A stretch of 64,000 nucleotides of DNA from Colwellia polaris (GTDB taxonomy: Bacteria > Pseudomonadota > Gammaproteobacteria > Enterobacterales > Alteromonadaceae). Positions within the stretch are counted from its first letter, which is position 1. The number at the start of each line of letters is the position of its first letter. Both the position numbers and the translations under genes were made by a program. The stretch lies in assembly GCF_002104515.1 (NCBI RefSeq), contig NZ_NBOE01000013.1, positions 62,001 through 126,000 on the forward strand, given 5' to 3'. Shown one piece after another: positions 54,543-63,851 of the stretch. The notes under the pieces are model-generated. The model saw only the letters and a list, made by a program, of their open reading frames with translations. It made no database searches and was not told the DNA's origin.

Positions 54543-56675
54543 TTAGAGCTGTTCATTAAGCAGTTTTATAAAATAATTTACACTGATCGGTCGACTAAAC
54601 ATATAACCTTGCACCGAGTTACAGGCATTATCGACTAAGAAGCTTAATTGTTCTTGTGTTTCTACTCCTTCTGCCGTGACACATAAATTTAAATTATGTG
54701 CCATGGCAATTACAGCTTTTACTATGGCTTTATCGTTATCGTCAGCAACAATTTCTTTAATAAAGGTTCGGTCGATTTTTAAGTAATCTAACGGTAATTT
54801 CTTTAAGTAAGAAAGTGAGCTGTAACCCGTACCAAAATCATCAACCGATACACTCATGCCCATTGCTCTTGCATTACTTAACAATGTTTCTACAACTGAG
54901 TAATCATCAACTAATACATCTTCAGTTACCTCTAACTCTAATAAATAAGGGGTAACTTGATTATTTTGAATACAGTCTTTTAAATAGGTAAATAAATTGC
55001 TATCGGCGACTTGAGAAGGAGATAGGTTCATTGATATTTTAATATCAAACCCTAGCTTGCTTAGCTGTTTTGATATTTGGCAGCTACGATTAATTACCCA
55101 TTCACCAATGGTAATGATTAAGCCGCTTCGTTCGGCTACTGGAATAAAACTATCAGGGCTAACTAAGCCTTTTTCAGGGTGGTTCCAACGAATTAAGGCT
55201 TCAGCTTTATTAATGCAATTTGTTTTTATATCAATAATAGGCTGTAAATAGAGTTCAAATTCGTTGTTTGTTATGGCTTGCCTAAGCTCTTGCTCAACTA
55301 TAATAAGATGCTGTGAAGCGTCTTTCATTGATTGCGAGTAAAATTGTACGGTATTTTTTTTGTTTTTCTTGCCGTTATAAGCACTTAAATCGACAAACTT
55401 CATTAATTCATCAACACCTTGGGCATCATTAGGATAATTGGCTACCCCCACGCTGATACTAATATGAAAACTGTTCGCTTTTTTTGTGTGAAACGGTTTG
55501 TTTATACTTTCAATAATACGCTGAATAGCTAATTCGCAGCTAGCTTGGTTGTCAATATTTGCAAGAATTATTGCAAATTCGTCACCGCCAACTCGGGCTA
55601 CATAGTCTGTAGACTTTACTGCTGAGCTAATGCGTTTACTCAGCTCAACCAGTAATTTATCGCCTTCTTCATGGCCATAAAACTCGTTGTGGCGCCTAAA
55701 TTCGTTAATATCGATATAAAGTAAATAAAATGCTTGGGCACTAATAATATGTTTTTCTAGTGTTTGTAAAAAAGCATAACGATTAGGTAACTCTGTTAGC
55801 ATATCTTGCATAGCAAGCTTTTCGTTACGCTGAACCAAGTGTTTAACTGTACTGATGTCGTTGGCAAATATTATCCAATTCTCTACTTCGTGCAGCTTAT
55901 TTAATACGGGATAAAAAGCTACTTTTAGCCATTTAAGTGTTGATGGTGGCGAAATCCAACATAATTCGCCATCCCAACTTGAGTGAGTCGCTATTATTCG
56001 TTCGTACTCAGGTAATTGGTTCTTCATTAAGTTAAGAATGATATTGATGGGACGCGTAGGCTCTGAGCCGTGAAACGTTTGTTCTTCAAAAAGACTAAGG
56101 GCTGCCGTGTTTTCTATATTTGTATTAAAATCGCTACTGGCAATAAATACAGCGAATTCAGCATTTTCTATTACTTTAGCCAGAGTTGTTAAAATATGAC
56201 TTTGTTCTGAGGGTTGGTTTAAAATTGAGAGTAATCGAGTGTGTAAATACTCGTTTTTCAAGAAAAGCCGATCATAGGATAATAAAACTTCACGTGCTAC
56301 CTGTTTAGTTTTTTGTTGTACTTTAAAGTCTTCACGTTGGTTTGTTATAACCAAAATATTATGCTGTTGTTGTTTTATTGCGATAGCTTCTAAATGTAAT
56401 TCTGTATTATTTAATGTTGTTTCAGTCCACAAACCTGAACGTAACCTGCCGTTTTCATTTTCTTTCCACAACAATTTGGCGTCGTAGAGAAAATCGAATA
56501 AAAAAGGTGTTTCTTCATTGATGGTAAATACTTGCTGGTTGCCCGCTTGTGGGAATAAATCCTTCGCCCAGTCTCCTTCGCCTTCAACCCACCTAACGGT
56601 TCCGGTTGTAGGATCAATAACTTCTAAAATGATTTGTTCAAGGGCGTTTATTACTTTATTTAATAGCGAGGTCAT
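54543..56675 (-). CDS. Cytoplasmic PAS-like GGDEF-EAL protein
   Basis: 710 residues with no membrane segment. About 1-110 and 130-280 look like PAS/GAF-type sensor regions. The GGDEF domain (about 290-450) has an intact GGDEF motif but KSTD at the I-site position in place of RxxD. The EAL domain (about 465-705) keeps the catalytic EALIRW, NLSP, VTED, DDFGTGYSS, LKIDRTF, TAEGVET and QGYMFSRP motifs. So both synthesis and breakdown of c-di-GMP are possible. Seven bases after the GTPase gene in the same operon, hence likely under GTPase control. Confidence 0.93.
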   Translation of the reverse strand: MTSLLNKVINALEQIILEVIDPTTGTVRWVEGEGDWAKDLFPQAGNQQVFTINEETPFLFDFLYDAKLLWKENENGRLRSGLWTETTLNNTELHLEAIAIKQQQHNILVITNQREDFKVQQKTKQVAREVLLSYDRLFLKNEYLHTRLLSILNQPSEQSHILTTLAKVIENAEFAVFIASSDFNTNIENTAALSLFEEQTFHGSEPTRPINIILNLMKNQLPEYERIIATHSSWDGELCWISPPSTLKWLKVAFYPVLNKLHEVENWIIFANDISTVKHLVQRNEKLAMQDMLTELPNRYAFLQTLEKHIISAQAFYLLYIDINEFRRHNEFYGHEEGDKLLVELSKRISSAVKSTDYVARVGGDEFAIILANIDNQASCELAIQRIIESINKPFHTKKANSFHISISVGVANYPNDAQGVDELMKFVDLSAYNGKKNKKNTVQFYSQSMKDASQHLIIVEQELRQAITNNEFELYLQPIIDIKTNCINKAEALIRWNHPEKGLVSPDSFIPVAERSGLIITIGEWVINRSCQISKQLSKLGFDIKISMNLSPSQVADSNLFTYLKDCIQNNQVTPYLLELEVTEDVLVDDYSVVETLLSNARAMGMSVSVDDFGTGYSSLSYLKKLPLDYLKIDRTFIKEIVADDNDKAIVKAVIAMAHNLNLCVTAEGVETQEQLSFLVDNACNSVQGYMFSRPISVNYFIKLLNEQL

Positions 56676-56681
56676 ATTTAC

Positions 56682-57176
56682 TCATCCCTTTAATAACAAC
56701 TTAGCCAAGGCTAAAAACATGGCTTCTACATTTTCCCCTGTTTTAGCGCTGGTAGAGAAATGTAGATCAAACAAGTCTTTGTAAACCTTATTTTCATTGT
56801 TTTCAATATTCCAAGTAGCAGGTAAGTCGTTCTTATTAACGGTTAATACAGCAGGGCAGTTACTCACTTGTCGAGCGAGTGTATGTATATCTAAACCTTC
56901 ATGAAATGAAGATGTGCGGGTTTGATCAACAACGATAATGTAAGCAGCTGCGCCACGTAAGTACCTTTCTTGAAAAACGTTATAAGTGTCATTACCTTCC
57001 ATATCCCATAGCATGAACTGAATTTGTTCATTTTCGAAGGTGATGGTTTTTTTGTCTATTTTTACCCCTATGGTGGTAAGGTATTTTTCGCTAAAAATGC
57101 CTTCAACAAATTGTTTGACCAAACTTGTTTTACCAACACTGGATGCCCCTAAAAGGCATATTTTCTTTTGAATCAA
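56682..57176 (-). CDS. Rab/Ras-like small GTPase
   Basis: 164 residues in the Ras superfamily. G1 is GASSVGKTSLVKQF (about 9-22), G2 Thr in the TTIGVKI segment (about 35-41), G3 WDMEGND (about 57-63), where Asn stands for the Ras catalytic Gln, G4 NKND (about 114-117) and G5 TSAKTGEN. No C-terminal lipid-attachment motif. Bacterial members often work with roadblock-type or scaffold proteins; the adjacent OmpA-like protein has a candidate contact domain. Operon partner of a GGDEF-EAL protein downstream. Confidence 0.88.
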   Translation of the reverse strand: MIQKKICLLGASSVGKTSLVKQFVEGIFSEKYLTTIGVKIDKKTITFENEQIQFMLWDMEGNDTYNVFQERYLRGAAAYIIVVDQTRTSSFHEGLDIHTLARQVSNCPAVLTVNKNDLPATWNIENNENKVYKDLFDLHFSTSAKTGENVEAMFLALAKLLLKG

Positions 57177-57311
57177 AGCGTCATCTCCATATTCGACAGC
57201 TAGGTGGTTTTATTAAGCTTTTAATTCTTGCTTTGTATAACTCTACATGTGTGTAGTTTGAGTAAAAATACTACGCTTATTTTTGCTAGTGTCACCTTAT
57301 TACTTAGGCTG

Positions 57312-59069
57312 TTAATCGTTATTGGTAAGAATAACATTAAACATCACGGTTCTTGCTGAGTTAGTGATATCGTTAATATCAATTTGTCCCAAGCCTAAGA
57401 CAAACATTTTTGTTTTATCAATACCTAACTGTTGTAGTACATCAGCAGCGTTATTTGCTCTTTGTAGGCTAATGGTTAAGTTAGTCGAGTTATTACCGGT
57501 ATTATCACTGCTGCCTAAAACGAGTAAGCCAAAATTTAAGTTAAGTGTTTGTGCTAGCGGCTCTAATTGTTGAATGTATTGATAAAGTCGCTTTAAGGTA
57601 AGTTGCATCTCAGGGGTAATGGTTTCAACAGCAACAGGGAAATTCAATTGTAGCGCTGCAATTCGGCCAATAATCTCATTAGCTAACTGTTGTTTTACTT
57701 GTTGCGTATCGGCATTAGGTTGAGATGTTGCTAACTGTAATTGTGCCGTATTTAAATTATTACCGACTGTAAAGCCTGCAAGCCCTAAGGTGTTTAGGAG
57801 TTGTTCGGTTTTTGTTAGGCTTAAAGTACCAGAAAGAACGAGGAGATTATTTTGCCAAGTAAAATTAACGCCAGGATATGTATTATTAACACGTTCTATA
57901 CGTTGGTGTAATATCGGGATGTCTAAAGAGTAATATTTACGCTCTATTATTGTGAAGTGTGCCGCATTTAATGCATTGCTGTTAAGCCAATCAGTTAATT
58001 CAATAGCGTTAGGATCGCGTAATACATCAAGCGTTATTGCCTTGAGGTTATCTATTTCAAGCTGCTTAATAATGACCCCAGGTTGAGAGTCTAACTGCAT
58101 TATTTTGTCATGTAATTGAGAAGTTTTTAACCAATTAACGCCTTTGTACCCGCTATATAACAATATTAAAAGAACAATGGCCCAAGCAAACCAAGGTGTT
58201 TTTTGCTTGCTAGTCAGAGCTTCTTTTTGTTCTGATAATAAACAGTCGCGAAGCAGGCCGTCAGTTTTGCCAAATTGTTGGTTATCGCCATTAAAGTTAT
58301 TGAGATCTTCAAGGTATAAACTATGGATGTTTTCAACGGTTAATTGGAGTTGATCGCTTATGCTTTGTGGAGGATTTCCTGTTACTGCTGCCACAACAAG
58401 GGCACTTGGACCGGGTTTTATTAATAAATTAAAGTTTTCTGTACTAACTGATTGTAATTGTTCTTTGAGCTGATCATCACTCGTTAAAAATGAATCACCA
58501 ACAAAATCGTTAATCGCTGTTAACATTGCCGAGACAATGTCTGCATCACTCTTGTTTTCACTACCTAATGGGACAGTGTTTAACAAAAGACCGGTTTCTC
58601 GGTGAATAAGAAAAACATGCTCCACACGATAAACAAAAGTTTGTGAGGCGGCATATTGTGCGTAACTAACGCCAGTTTGTCGGGCTTTAAAACGCCACGT
58701 TAGGCCTTTAATTGTGAAACTGTTTTCTATTAATTGATTGGTTTTTTCCATAAAGTCGCTGAGAAAAGCCGCGACTGATTTTCTCACTAAACTACCAACA
58801 ATGGGATATAAAGAAGTGACCATTTGTTCGCGGTTATGGGCGACAGATGTTTGAACTGAATCTTCTACAAAGGGTTGCAGGACTTTATCTACTGAATTAT
58901 CTTTTTGTTGCCTATCGTGCAGCGCTTCAGTGATAACTTCAGCTACTATTTTACGGGCATCTTTTCTCAAACTGTCTGTAATTCTACTGTTATCTTTACC
59001 CAGTAATAATGTACGGACTTGTTCTAATTGTTGCGCTGATTCAGCTTCTTTTGCTGCATCGGATGGCAT
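57312..59069 (-). CDS. Trans-envelope protein: cytoplasmic N-domain, membrane segment, OmpA-like C-domain
   Basis: 585 residues. Residues 1-290 are predicted cytoplasmic (no signal peptide): a helical region (1-118) and an alpha/beta region about 145-230 with HRETGLLLNTVPLG and IVSAMLTAINDFVGDSF. One membrane segment at 292-311, then a periplasmic BON-like region and an OmpA_C-like domain (about 490-585; VLGSSDNTGNNSTNL, then RANNAADVLQQLGIDKTKM and the closing NSARTVMFNV). It could tie peptidoglycan to cytoplasmic partners. Stop/start overlap with the coiled-coil gene; 135 bases before the GTPase gene. Confidence 0.7.
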   Translation of the reverse strand: MPSDAAKEAESAQQLEQVRTLLLGKDNSRITDSLRKDARKIVAEVITEALHDRQQKDNSVDKVLQPFVEDSVQTSVAHNREQMVTSLYPIVGSLVRKSVAAFLSDFMEKTNQLIENSFTIKGLTWRFKARQTGVSYAQYAASQTFVYRVEHVFLIHRETGLLLNTVPLGSENKSDADIVSAMLTAINDFVGDSFLTSDDQLKEQLQSVSTENFNLLIKPGPSALVVAAVTGNPPQSISDQLQLTVENIHSLYLEDLNNFNGDNQQFGKTDGLLRDCLLSEQKEALTSKQKTPWFAWAIVLLILLYSGYKGVNWLKTSQLHDKIMQLDSQPGVIIKQLEIDNLKAITLDVLRDPNAIELTDWLNSNALNAAHFTIIERKYYSLDIPILHQRIERVNNTYPGVNFTWQNNLLVLSGTLSLTKTEQLLNTLGLAGFTVGNNLNTAQLQLATSQPNADTQQVKQQLANEIIGRIAALQLNFPVAVETITPEMQLTLKRLYQYIQQLEPLAQTLNLNFGLLVLGSSDNTGNNSTNLTISLQRANNAADVLQQLGIDKTKMFVLGLGQIDINDITNSARTVMFNVILTNND

Positions 59070-59605
59070 TATAATTCATCATCTTCTAAATTAGTCGCCA
59101 TAGTTGCTAGCAATTTAGCGAGTGTTTTTCTGTCGGTTTTTGATGAACTAAGCTCTTTTGATACGCTTTCAAGGTGTGTTTTTAATTGATCAAGTTGTTC
59201 GTTAAAGTTATGAGAGAGTGTTTGGCTACCACTATCTAGTGCTTGTTCCATAGCTTTAAAGTCTTGTTGCGTAGCTGTAGCAAACATTTCATGTTCTGAC
59301 GCTAAACTGGCAAGGTCTTTCTGTATGACTAATTCGTTTTCATCATGCGTTTTGTCTAGGTGCTGTATTCTTTGTTCTACATCGGCAAACTGTTGAGTGA
59401 AATTTTCTTGCATTTTATCAAGCCGATTTGTAATGCTAATGTTCTGCGTATTTAATGCTTGTTCTAAATCACTGCGCGTTAATGCAATTTGCTTTTTTAA
59501 TTGTTGTTCGGCAACGCCAAATACAATTTGTCTGAGTTGATCTAGTTCATTAATGGGCGATTCATCTTGAGGCTCTGATTTTTTGGCGGTTTTATTGTTA
59601 GGCAT
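59069..59605 (-). CDS. Coiled-coil protein of the GTPase operon
   Basis: 178 residues, mostly long helices with heptad-like spacing from about 25 to 165 (QLKKQIALTRSDLEQAL, NRLDKMQENFTQQFADVEQR, and so on). No signal peptide or membrane segment; acidic end EDDEL. Resembles no family I can name. Its stop overlaps the start of the OmpA-like gene, so it is probably expressed with it in fixed ratio and may be its cytoplasmic partner. First gene of the operon. Confidence 0.65.
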   Translation of the reverse strand: MPNNKTAKKSEPQDESPINELDQLRQIVFGVAEQQLKKQIALTRSDLEQALNTQNISITNRLDKMQENFTQQFADVEQRIQHLDKTHDENELVIQKDLASLASEHEMFATATQQDFKAMEQALDSGSQTLSHNFNEQLDQLKTHLESVSKELSSSKTDRKTLAKLLATMATNLEDDEL

Positions 59606-60118
59606 CTACTACATTCCATTATTATTAGACAATTGTGATAAATTTAGTGTAACGCAAAATTTGAAAACATCCTGTTTTTCACGCATTTAGTCATCAAAAA
59701 TACACTTATTTAACATTATTATACTTGATTATGATTGTCTATAATTTGTAAGCGATGTGTGGTTTATTACTCAAAAGATAGATTTAAGTCAAAAAAGCAT
59801 TTTAAAATATGACCTTAGTGATTTGGATGATGAAATACAGCACAGGAGGGCGAACATTTAAATGCATAACGAGTATTGCGCCTTTAACTAATAAGATTAT
59901 TTCATGCAAAGAGTTCAACTTAGTAGTGCTTAAATCAGCAATGAGCAGATTTTTTAGTTAATTCGTATGCAAAAATTGAAGGCTTAACTGAATTCAATTA
60001 CATATCATCCATGGCACATTGCCGCGTACATGTAAGGAAGCGTAAAGTTTGGAACTTAATCTGCTATAGCAGACTCTATTGAGTTACTTGAACAATAAAT
60101 TTTACAGTGGAGTTATTT
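59606..60118 (+). other. 513-base gap upstream of the small membrane-peptide gene
   Basis: Divergent spacing between the GTPase operon and the 33-residue peptide gene. No gene I can support; a 50-codon frame at 59809-59961 lacks a ribosome-binding site. AGGAGGG near 59843 precedes only an eight-codon frame. Confidence 0.4.
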
Positions 60119-60220
60119 ATGCAAGATGATAATCAACTTATTTTAACCTACTCAATCGCAAACCATTTAAGAACTGCAGCAGTATTTATGTTACTAGTCG
60201 CTATTGTACTCGTGGCTTAG
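60119..60220 (+). CDS. Putative 33-residue membrane peptide
   Basis: Starts with ATG and has GGAG (60109-60112) at good spacing. The peptide has a polar N-terminus (MQDDNQLILTYSIANHLRT) and one hydrophobic stretch from about residue 20 (AAVFMLLVAIVLVA), a single-membrane-segment layout. It is 178 bases before the first phosphatase gene. No homolog is known to me. Short frames with a start and a Shine-Dalgarno sequence arise by chance, so support is moderate. Confidence 0.45.
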   Translation: MQDDNQLILTYSIANHLRTAAVFMLLVAIVLVA

Positions 60221-60397
60221 CTTTCTCGACCGAAATCCTTATAGCACCTTAACGTCACATTTCTGCAATAAAGTTTTCATCGTTCGTTCATTTTACTTTT
60301 ACCTTATTGTCATTTTTAGTGCTTAGCATGCTGGTGATGTTAGTGCATGTGCATTAGCAAAACCTATTTCACTAAAAACAACACTAAAGGAAGCATT

Positions 60398-61981
60398 ATG
60401 AACTCGACCTGGGTTTCACTTTCAGCTTTGTCATCTTTTTTACTCTCTAGCGTTGCAGTCGCTGGCGTTTTACCTAATGTGCAAAAAGACAGCCAGTGGT
60501 TTGTTGATGGTCAGCAAACAGTACTGACTAAAACTCAATTAACAACACGCAATAAAGCAAAAAATGTCATTTTATTTGTGGGTGATGGTATGGGACTTTC
60601 TACCTTAACCGCAGCACGTATTTTAGATGGACAAAATAAAGGTCAGTCGGGTGAAGAGGGCTATTTAAGCTTCGAAGAGTTTCCTTATTCAGCGCAAGTT
60701 AAAACCTATAATGTAGATGCGCAAACGCCTGATTCCGCTGGCACCATGACGGCAATGATGTCGGGTGTTAAAACCGATGTTGGCGTAATTGGCGTTGATG
60801 AAGATATTGAGCGTGGTGATTGCTCAACTGTTCGTGGAAATGAATTAGTTACCTCATTAGAAGTGGCCGAGATTAAAGGCTTGTCGACGGGGATTATTTC
60901 AACGGCTCGTATTACTCATGCAACACCGGCTGCCGCTTATGCCAAGTCAGCTGATCGTAATTGGGAAGATGTGTCTGATATGCCAGAAGCTGCTGTAACC
61001 GAAGGCTGTGTTGATATTGCCACCCAACTTATTGATTTTGAAAAAAACCTCGAACAACGTTTTCCAGGTGTTGATGTTGACGGTATTGAAGTGGCATTTG
61101 GCGGCGGTCGTCGTCACTTTTTACCTAAAGATGCCAGCTTTAATAGTGCTGATGCTGTCAGTGCCATTGAAGGTGACCGTACTGATGGCGTTGATTTAAC
61201 CGCTAAGTGGCAAGAGCAATATCAAAATGGTCAATATGTTATTGACCAAGCCGGTTTTGATGCTATCGATGCCAGCAGCACAGAACGTGTATTAGGGTTA
61301 TTTAATGAATCGCATATGCAATATGAAGCTGACCGCAGTAATGATATTGCTGGTGAGCCTTCGCTAACGCAACTTACTAGCAAAGCTATTGATATTCTTG
61401 ATAATAATGACAAAGGTTATTTTCTTGTTGTTGAGTCAGGTCGTATTGATCATGGTCATCATGCCGGCTCTGCGTATAACGCTTTAACCGATACCATTGA
61501 ATTCTCTAACGCCGTACAAGCCGCTATTGATAACACTAACCCGGAAGAAACCTTAATTTTAGTAACGGCGGATCATAGTCATGTCTTTACGATTGCTGGC
61601 TATCCAAAACGTGGCAATCCTATTTTAGGCAAAGTAGTTAATGTTGGGGCAACGGAGCCTGCTTTAGCGGGTGATGGTATGCCATACACCACGGTTGGCT
61701 ATACCAATGGTAAAGGTTTCAGAAACTTAATAAACGAAACAAATGCTGACTTAAGCTATAACGATGATGCTTTAGCGGGGCGCCAAAACTTAACCACGGT
61801 TAATACGACGACAACCGGTTTTCATCAAGAGACCACCGTACCGATGAGCTCTGAAACCCATGCGGGCGAAGATATTAGTTTACATGCCTCTGGGCCTAGT
61901 GCGCATTTGGCACAAGGTGTTATCGAGCAAAGTGTTGTGTTTCATATCATCAATCAATCTCTTGGCTTAATTGCTAAATAA
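60398..61981 (+). CDS. Secreted alkaline phosphatase
   Basis: 527 residues from the ATG at 60398 (AAAGGA upstream; a GTG 17 codons earlier is less likely). Signal peptide ends SSVAVAG. Alkaline phosphatase superfamily, PhoA-like: ILFVGDGMGLSTLTA with the metal-binding Asp, TPDSAGTMTAMMSG with the nucleophile Ser, VVESGRIDHGHHAGSAY, VTADHSHVFT and ETHAGED with the remaining metal ligands. It hydrolyses phosphate monoesters outside the inner membrane. A full Pho box was not found. Its paralog follows 23 bases later, so they form one operon. Confidence 0.92.
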   Translation: MNSTWVSLSALSSFLLSSVAVAGVLPNVQKDSQWFVDGQQTVLTKTQLTTRNKAKNVILFVGDGMGLSTLTAARILDGQNKGQSGEEGYLSFEEFPYSAQVKTYNVDAQTPDSAGTMTAMMSGVKTDVGVIGVDEDIERGDCSTVRGNELVTSLEVAEIKGLSTGIISTARITHATPAAAYAKSADRNWEDVSDMPEAAVTEGCVDIATQLIDFEKNLEQRFPGVDVDGIEVAFGGGRRHFLPKDASFNSADAVSAIEGDRTDGVDLTAKWQEQYQNGQYVIDQAGFDAIDASSTERVLGLFNESHMQYEADRSNDIAGEPSLTQLTSKAIDILDNNDKGYFLVVESGRIDHGHHAGSAYNALTDTIEFSNAVQAAIDNTNPEETLILVTADHSHVFTIAGYPKRGNPILGKVVNVGATEPALAGDGMPYTTVGYTNGKGFRNLINETNADLSYNDDALAGRQNLTTVNTTTTGFHQETTVPMSSETHAGEDISLHASGPSAHLAQGVIEQSVVFHIINQSLGLIAK

Positions 61982-62004
61982 CCTGCTAATCGAAAGGAAT
62001 TAAC

Positions 62005-63828
62005 ATGAAAACAGTAAAAATTTTATCTTTAGCCGTGTTGGCGGCATTAGCCGGTTGTGATGGTGACGATGGTACAAATGGCACTAATGGTGTTAACGGC
62101 AATAGCGGTATTAATAGTCTGATCAGCCAAACATTATTAAATGTTGGCGATGCACAATGTCTTAATGGTGGTGTACAAATTGATTCAGGCTTAGATGATG
62201 ATGGCTCTGGTGTACTCGATGCTAGCGAAATTGATGCAACTGAATATGTTTGCTCGCCAACCTTAACACAAGCACAAGGTTCAGCATTGGCAGCGACAAC
62301 AAATAACCTTTGGTATGAACAAGGGCAAAGCGTTTTAGCGCAAGCTGAGCTTAATACTCAATCTTTAGTGAATGCTAAAGGTAAAGCGAAAAACGTTATT
62401 TTGTTTGTGGGTGACGGTATGGGTATTTCTACGGTAACCGCAACGCGTATTTTAGCTGGGCAAAAGCTTGGTAAAATGGGCGAGGAACATCAACTGAGCT
62501 TTGACAAGTTACCATATTCTGGTTTTGTTAAAACCTACAATGTAGATGCGCAAACTCCAGACTCTGCCGGTACGATGACCGCGATGATGTCAGGCGTGAA
62601 AACCGATGTTGGTGTCATTGGTGTCAGCGAAGCTATTAGCAGAGGTGATTGCTCTACTGTATCAGGCAATGAGTTAGTCACCGCCTTAGAATTAGCTGAA
62701 ATAGCGGGTAAATCAACAGGTATTATTTCTACTGCTCGTATTACTCATGCTACGCCGGCGGCAACTTATGCAAAATCAGCAGACCGAAATTGGGAAGATG
62801 TTTCTGATATGCCAGCCGCTGCTGTTACTGCTGGTTGCGTTGATATTGCTGCACAGTTGATTAGTTTTGAAAGTGATATGGAAAGTAAATTTGCTGGCGC
62901 AGATGTTGATGGTATCGACGTGGTATTAGGTGGTGGAAGACGACACTTTTTACCCAAAGATGCGGCATTTAATAGTGCGGATGCCGTCAGTGCTATTGAA
63001 GGTGATAGAACTGATGGCCGAGATTTAACCGCAGAATGGAAAGCACAGTATCCAGGCGGTAGCTATGTGATGGACCAAGCAGGCTTTGATGCTGTTGATG
63101 CTAACACGACATCGCATTTGTTTGGTTTGTTCAATGAATCACATATGCAATATGAAGCCGACCGAGGTAATGATATTGCTGGTGAGCCTTCTTTAAAGCA
63201 GATGACCAGTAAAGCGATTGATGTACTTGATAATAACCAAGACGGTTTCTTCCTGATGGTTGAAGCGGGCAGAATTGATCATGGTCATCATGCAGGGAGT
63301 GCTCATGGTGCATTAACTGACGCCATGGCTTTTGCTGATGCGGTACAAGCAGCTGTTGATGCCACTGACCCTGAGGAAACCTTAATTATTGTTACTGCAG
63401 ATCATAGTCATGTGTTTACCATGGCTGGCTACCCTAAACGTGGTAATCCTATCTTAGGCAAAGTAGTGGGTGTGGGCAGTACTGAGCCAAGTCTAGCAAG
63501 CGATGGTATGCCTTATACCACTTTAGGTTATACCAACGGTAAAGGTTTTAGAGACCTAGGCGCAGAAACGAATGCAGATGCAGGTTATAGCGGTGATGCA
63601 GTAACCGGGCGGGTAGATTTAAGCTCTGTTGATACTACTTCTGCGGGTTTTCATCAAGAAGCTTTAGTGCCTATGGGCTCTGAAACGCACGCGGGCGAAG
63701 ATGTTGGTATTTATGCGTCAGGGCCGGGGGCGAATTTAATTACTGGTACGAATGAACAAAGTGTAATATTTCATGCCATGGATTATGCCGCTGATTTGGT
63801 TGCGAAAGCTGAGCAAGTACTAAACTAG
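62005..63828 (+). CDS. Alkaline phosphatase lipoprotein with Gly-Asn repeat and calcium-loop-like insert
   Basis: 607 residues. Lipoprotein signal (LAALAGCDGDDG), a collagen-like run of GTN/GVN/GNS triplets (about 25-36), then CLNGGVQIDSGLDDDGSGVL with a DxDxSG loop like an EF-hand calcium site (about 66-78, ending ASEID). The phosphatase domain (from about 125) is very similar to the upstream gene: ILFVGDGMGIST, TPDSAGTMTAMMSG, VEAGRIDHGHHAGSA, VTADHSHVFT and ETHAGED. So it is a surface- or periplasm-anchored copy of the same enzyme. Tandem duplication followed by a new N-terminus is likely. Confidence 0.9.
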   Translation: MKTVKILSLAVLAALAGCDGDDGTNGTNGVNGNSGINSLISQTLLNVGDAQCLNGGVQIDSGLDDDGSGVLDASEIDATEYVCSPTLTQAQGSALAATTNNLWYEQGQSVLAQAELNTQSLVNAKGKAKNVILFVGDGMGISTVTATRILAGQKLGKMGEEHQLSFDKLPYSGFVKTYNVDAQTPDSAGTMTAMMSGVKTDVGVIGVSEAISRGDCSTVSGNELVTALELAEIAGKSTGIISTARITHATPAATYAKSADRNWEDVSDMPAAAVTAGCVDIAAQLISFESDMESKFAGADVDGIDVVLGGGRRHFLPKDAAFNSADAVSAIEGDRTDGRDLTAEWKAQYPGGSYVMDQAGFDAVDANTTSHLFGLFNESHMQYEADRGNDIAGEPSLKQMTSKAIDVLDNNQDGFFLMVEAGRIDHGHHAGSAHGALTDAMAFADAVQAAVDATDPEETLIIVTADHSHVFTMAGYPKRGNPILGKVVGVGSTEPSLASDGMPYTTLGYTNGKGFRDLGAETNADAGYSGDAVTGRVDLSSVDTTSAGFHQEALVPMGSETHAGEDVGIYASGPGANLITGTNEQSVIFHAMDYAADLVAKAEQVLN

Positions 63829-63851
63829 CGAGCGCTAATTTAGTTCAGTCA

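Noticed and set aside
59809-59961. 50-codon frame between the GTPase operon and the phosphatases
   Set aside because: No Shine-Dalgarno sequence and no recognisable motif or membrane segment.
60221-60397. Pho box before the first alkaline phosphatase
   Set aside because: Only isolated TGTCAT-like pieces (for example ATTGTCAT) are present; no two half-sites with correct spacing.
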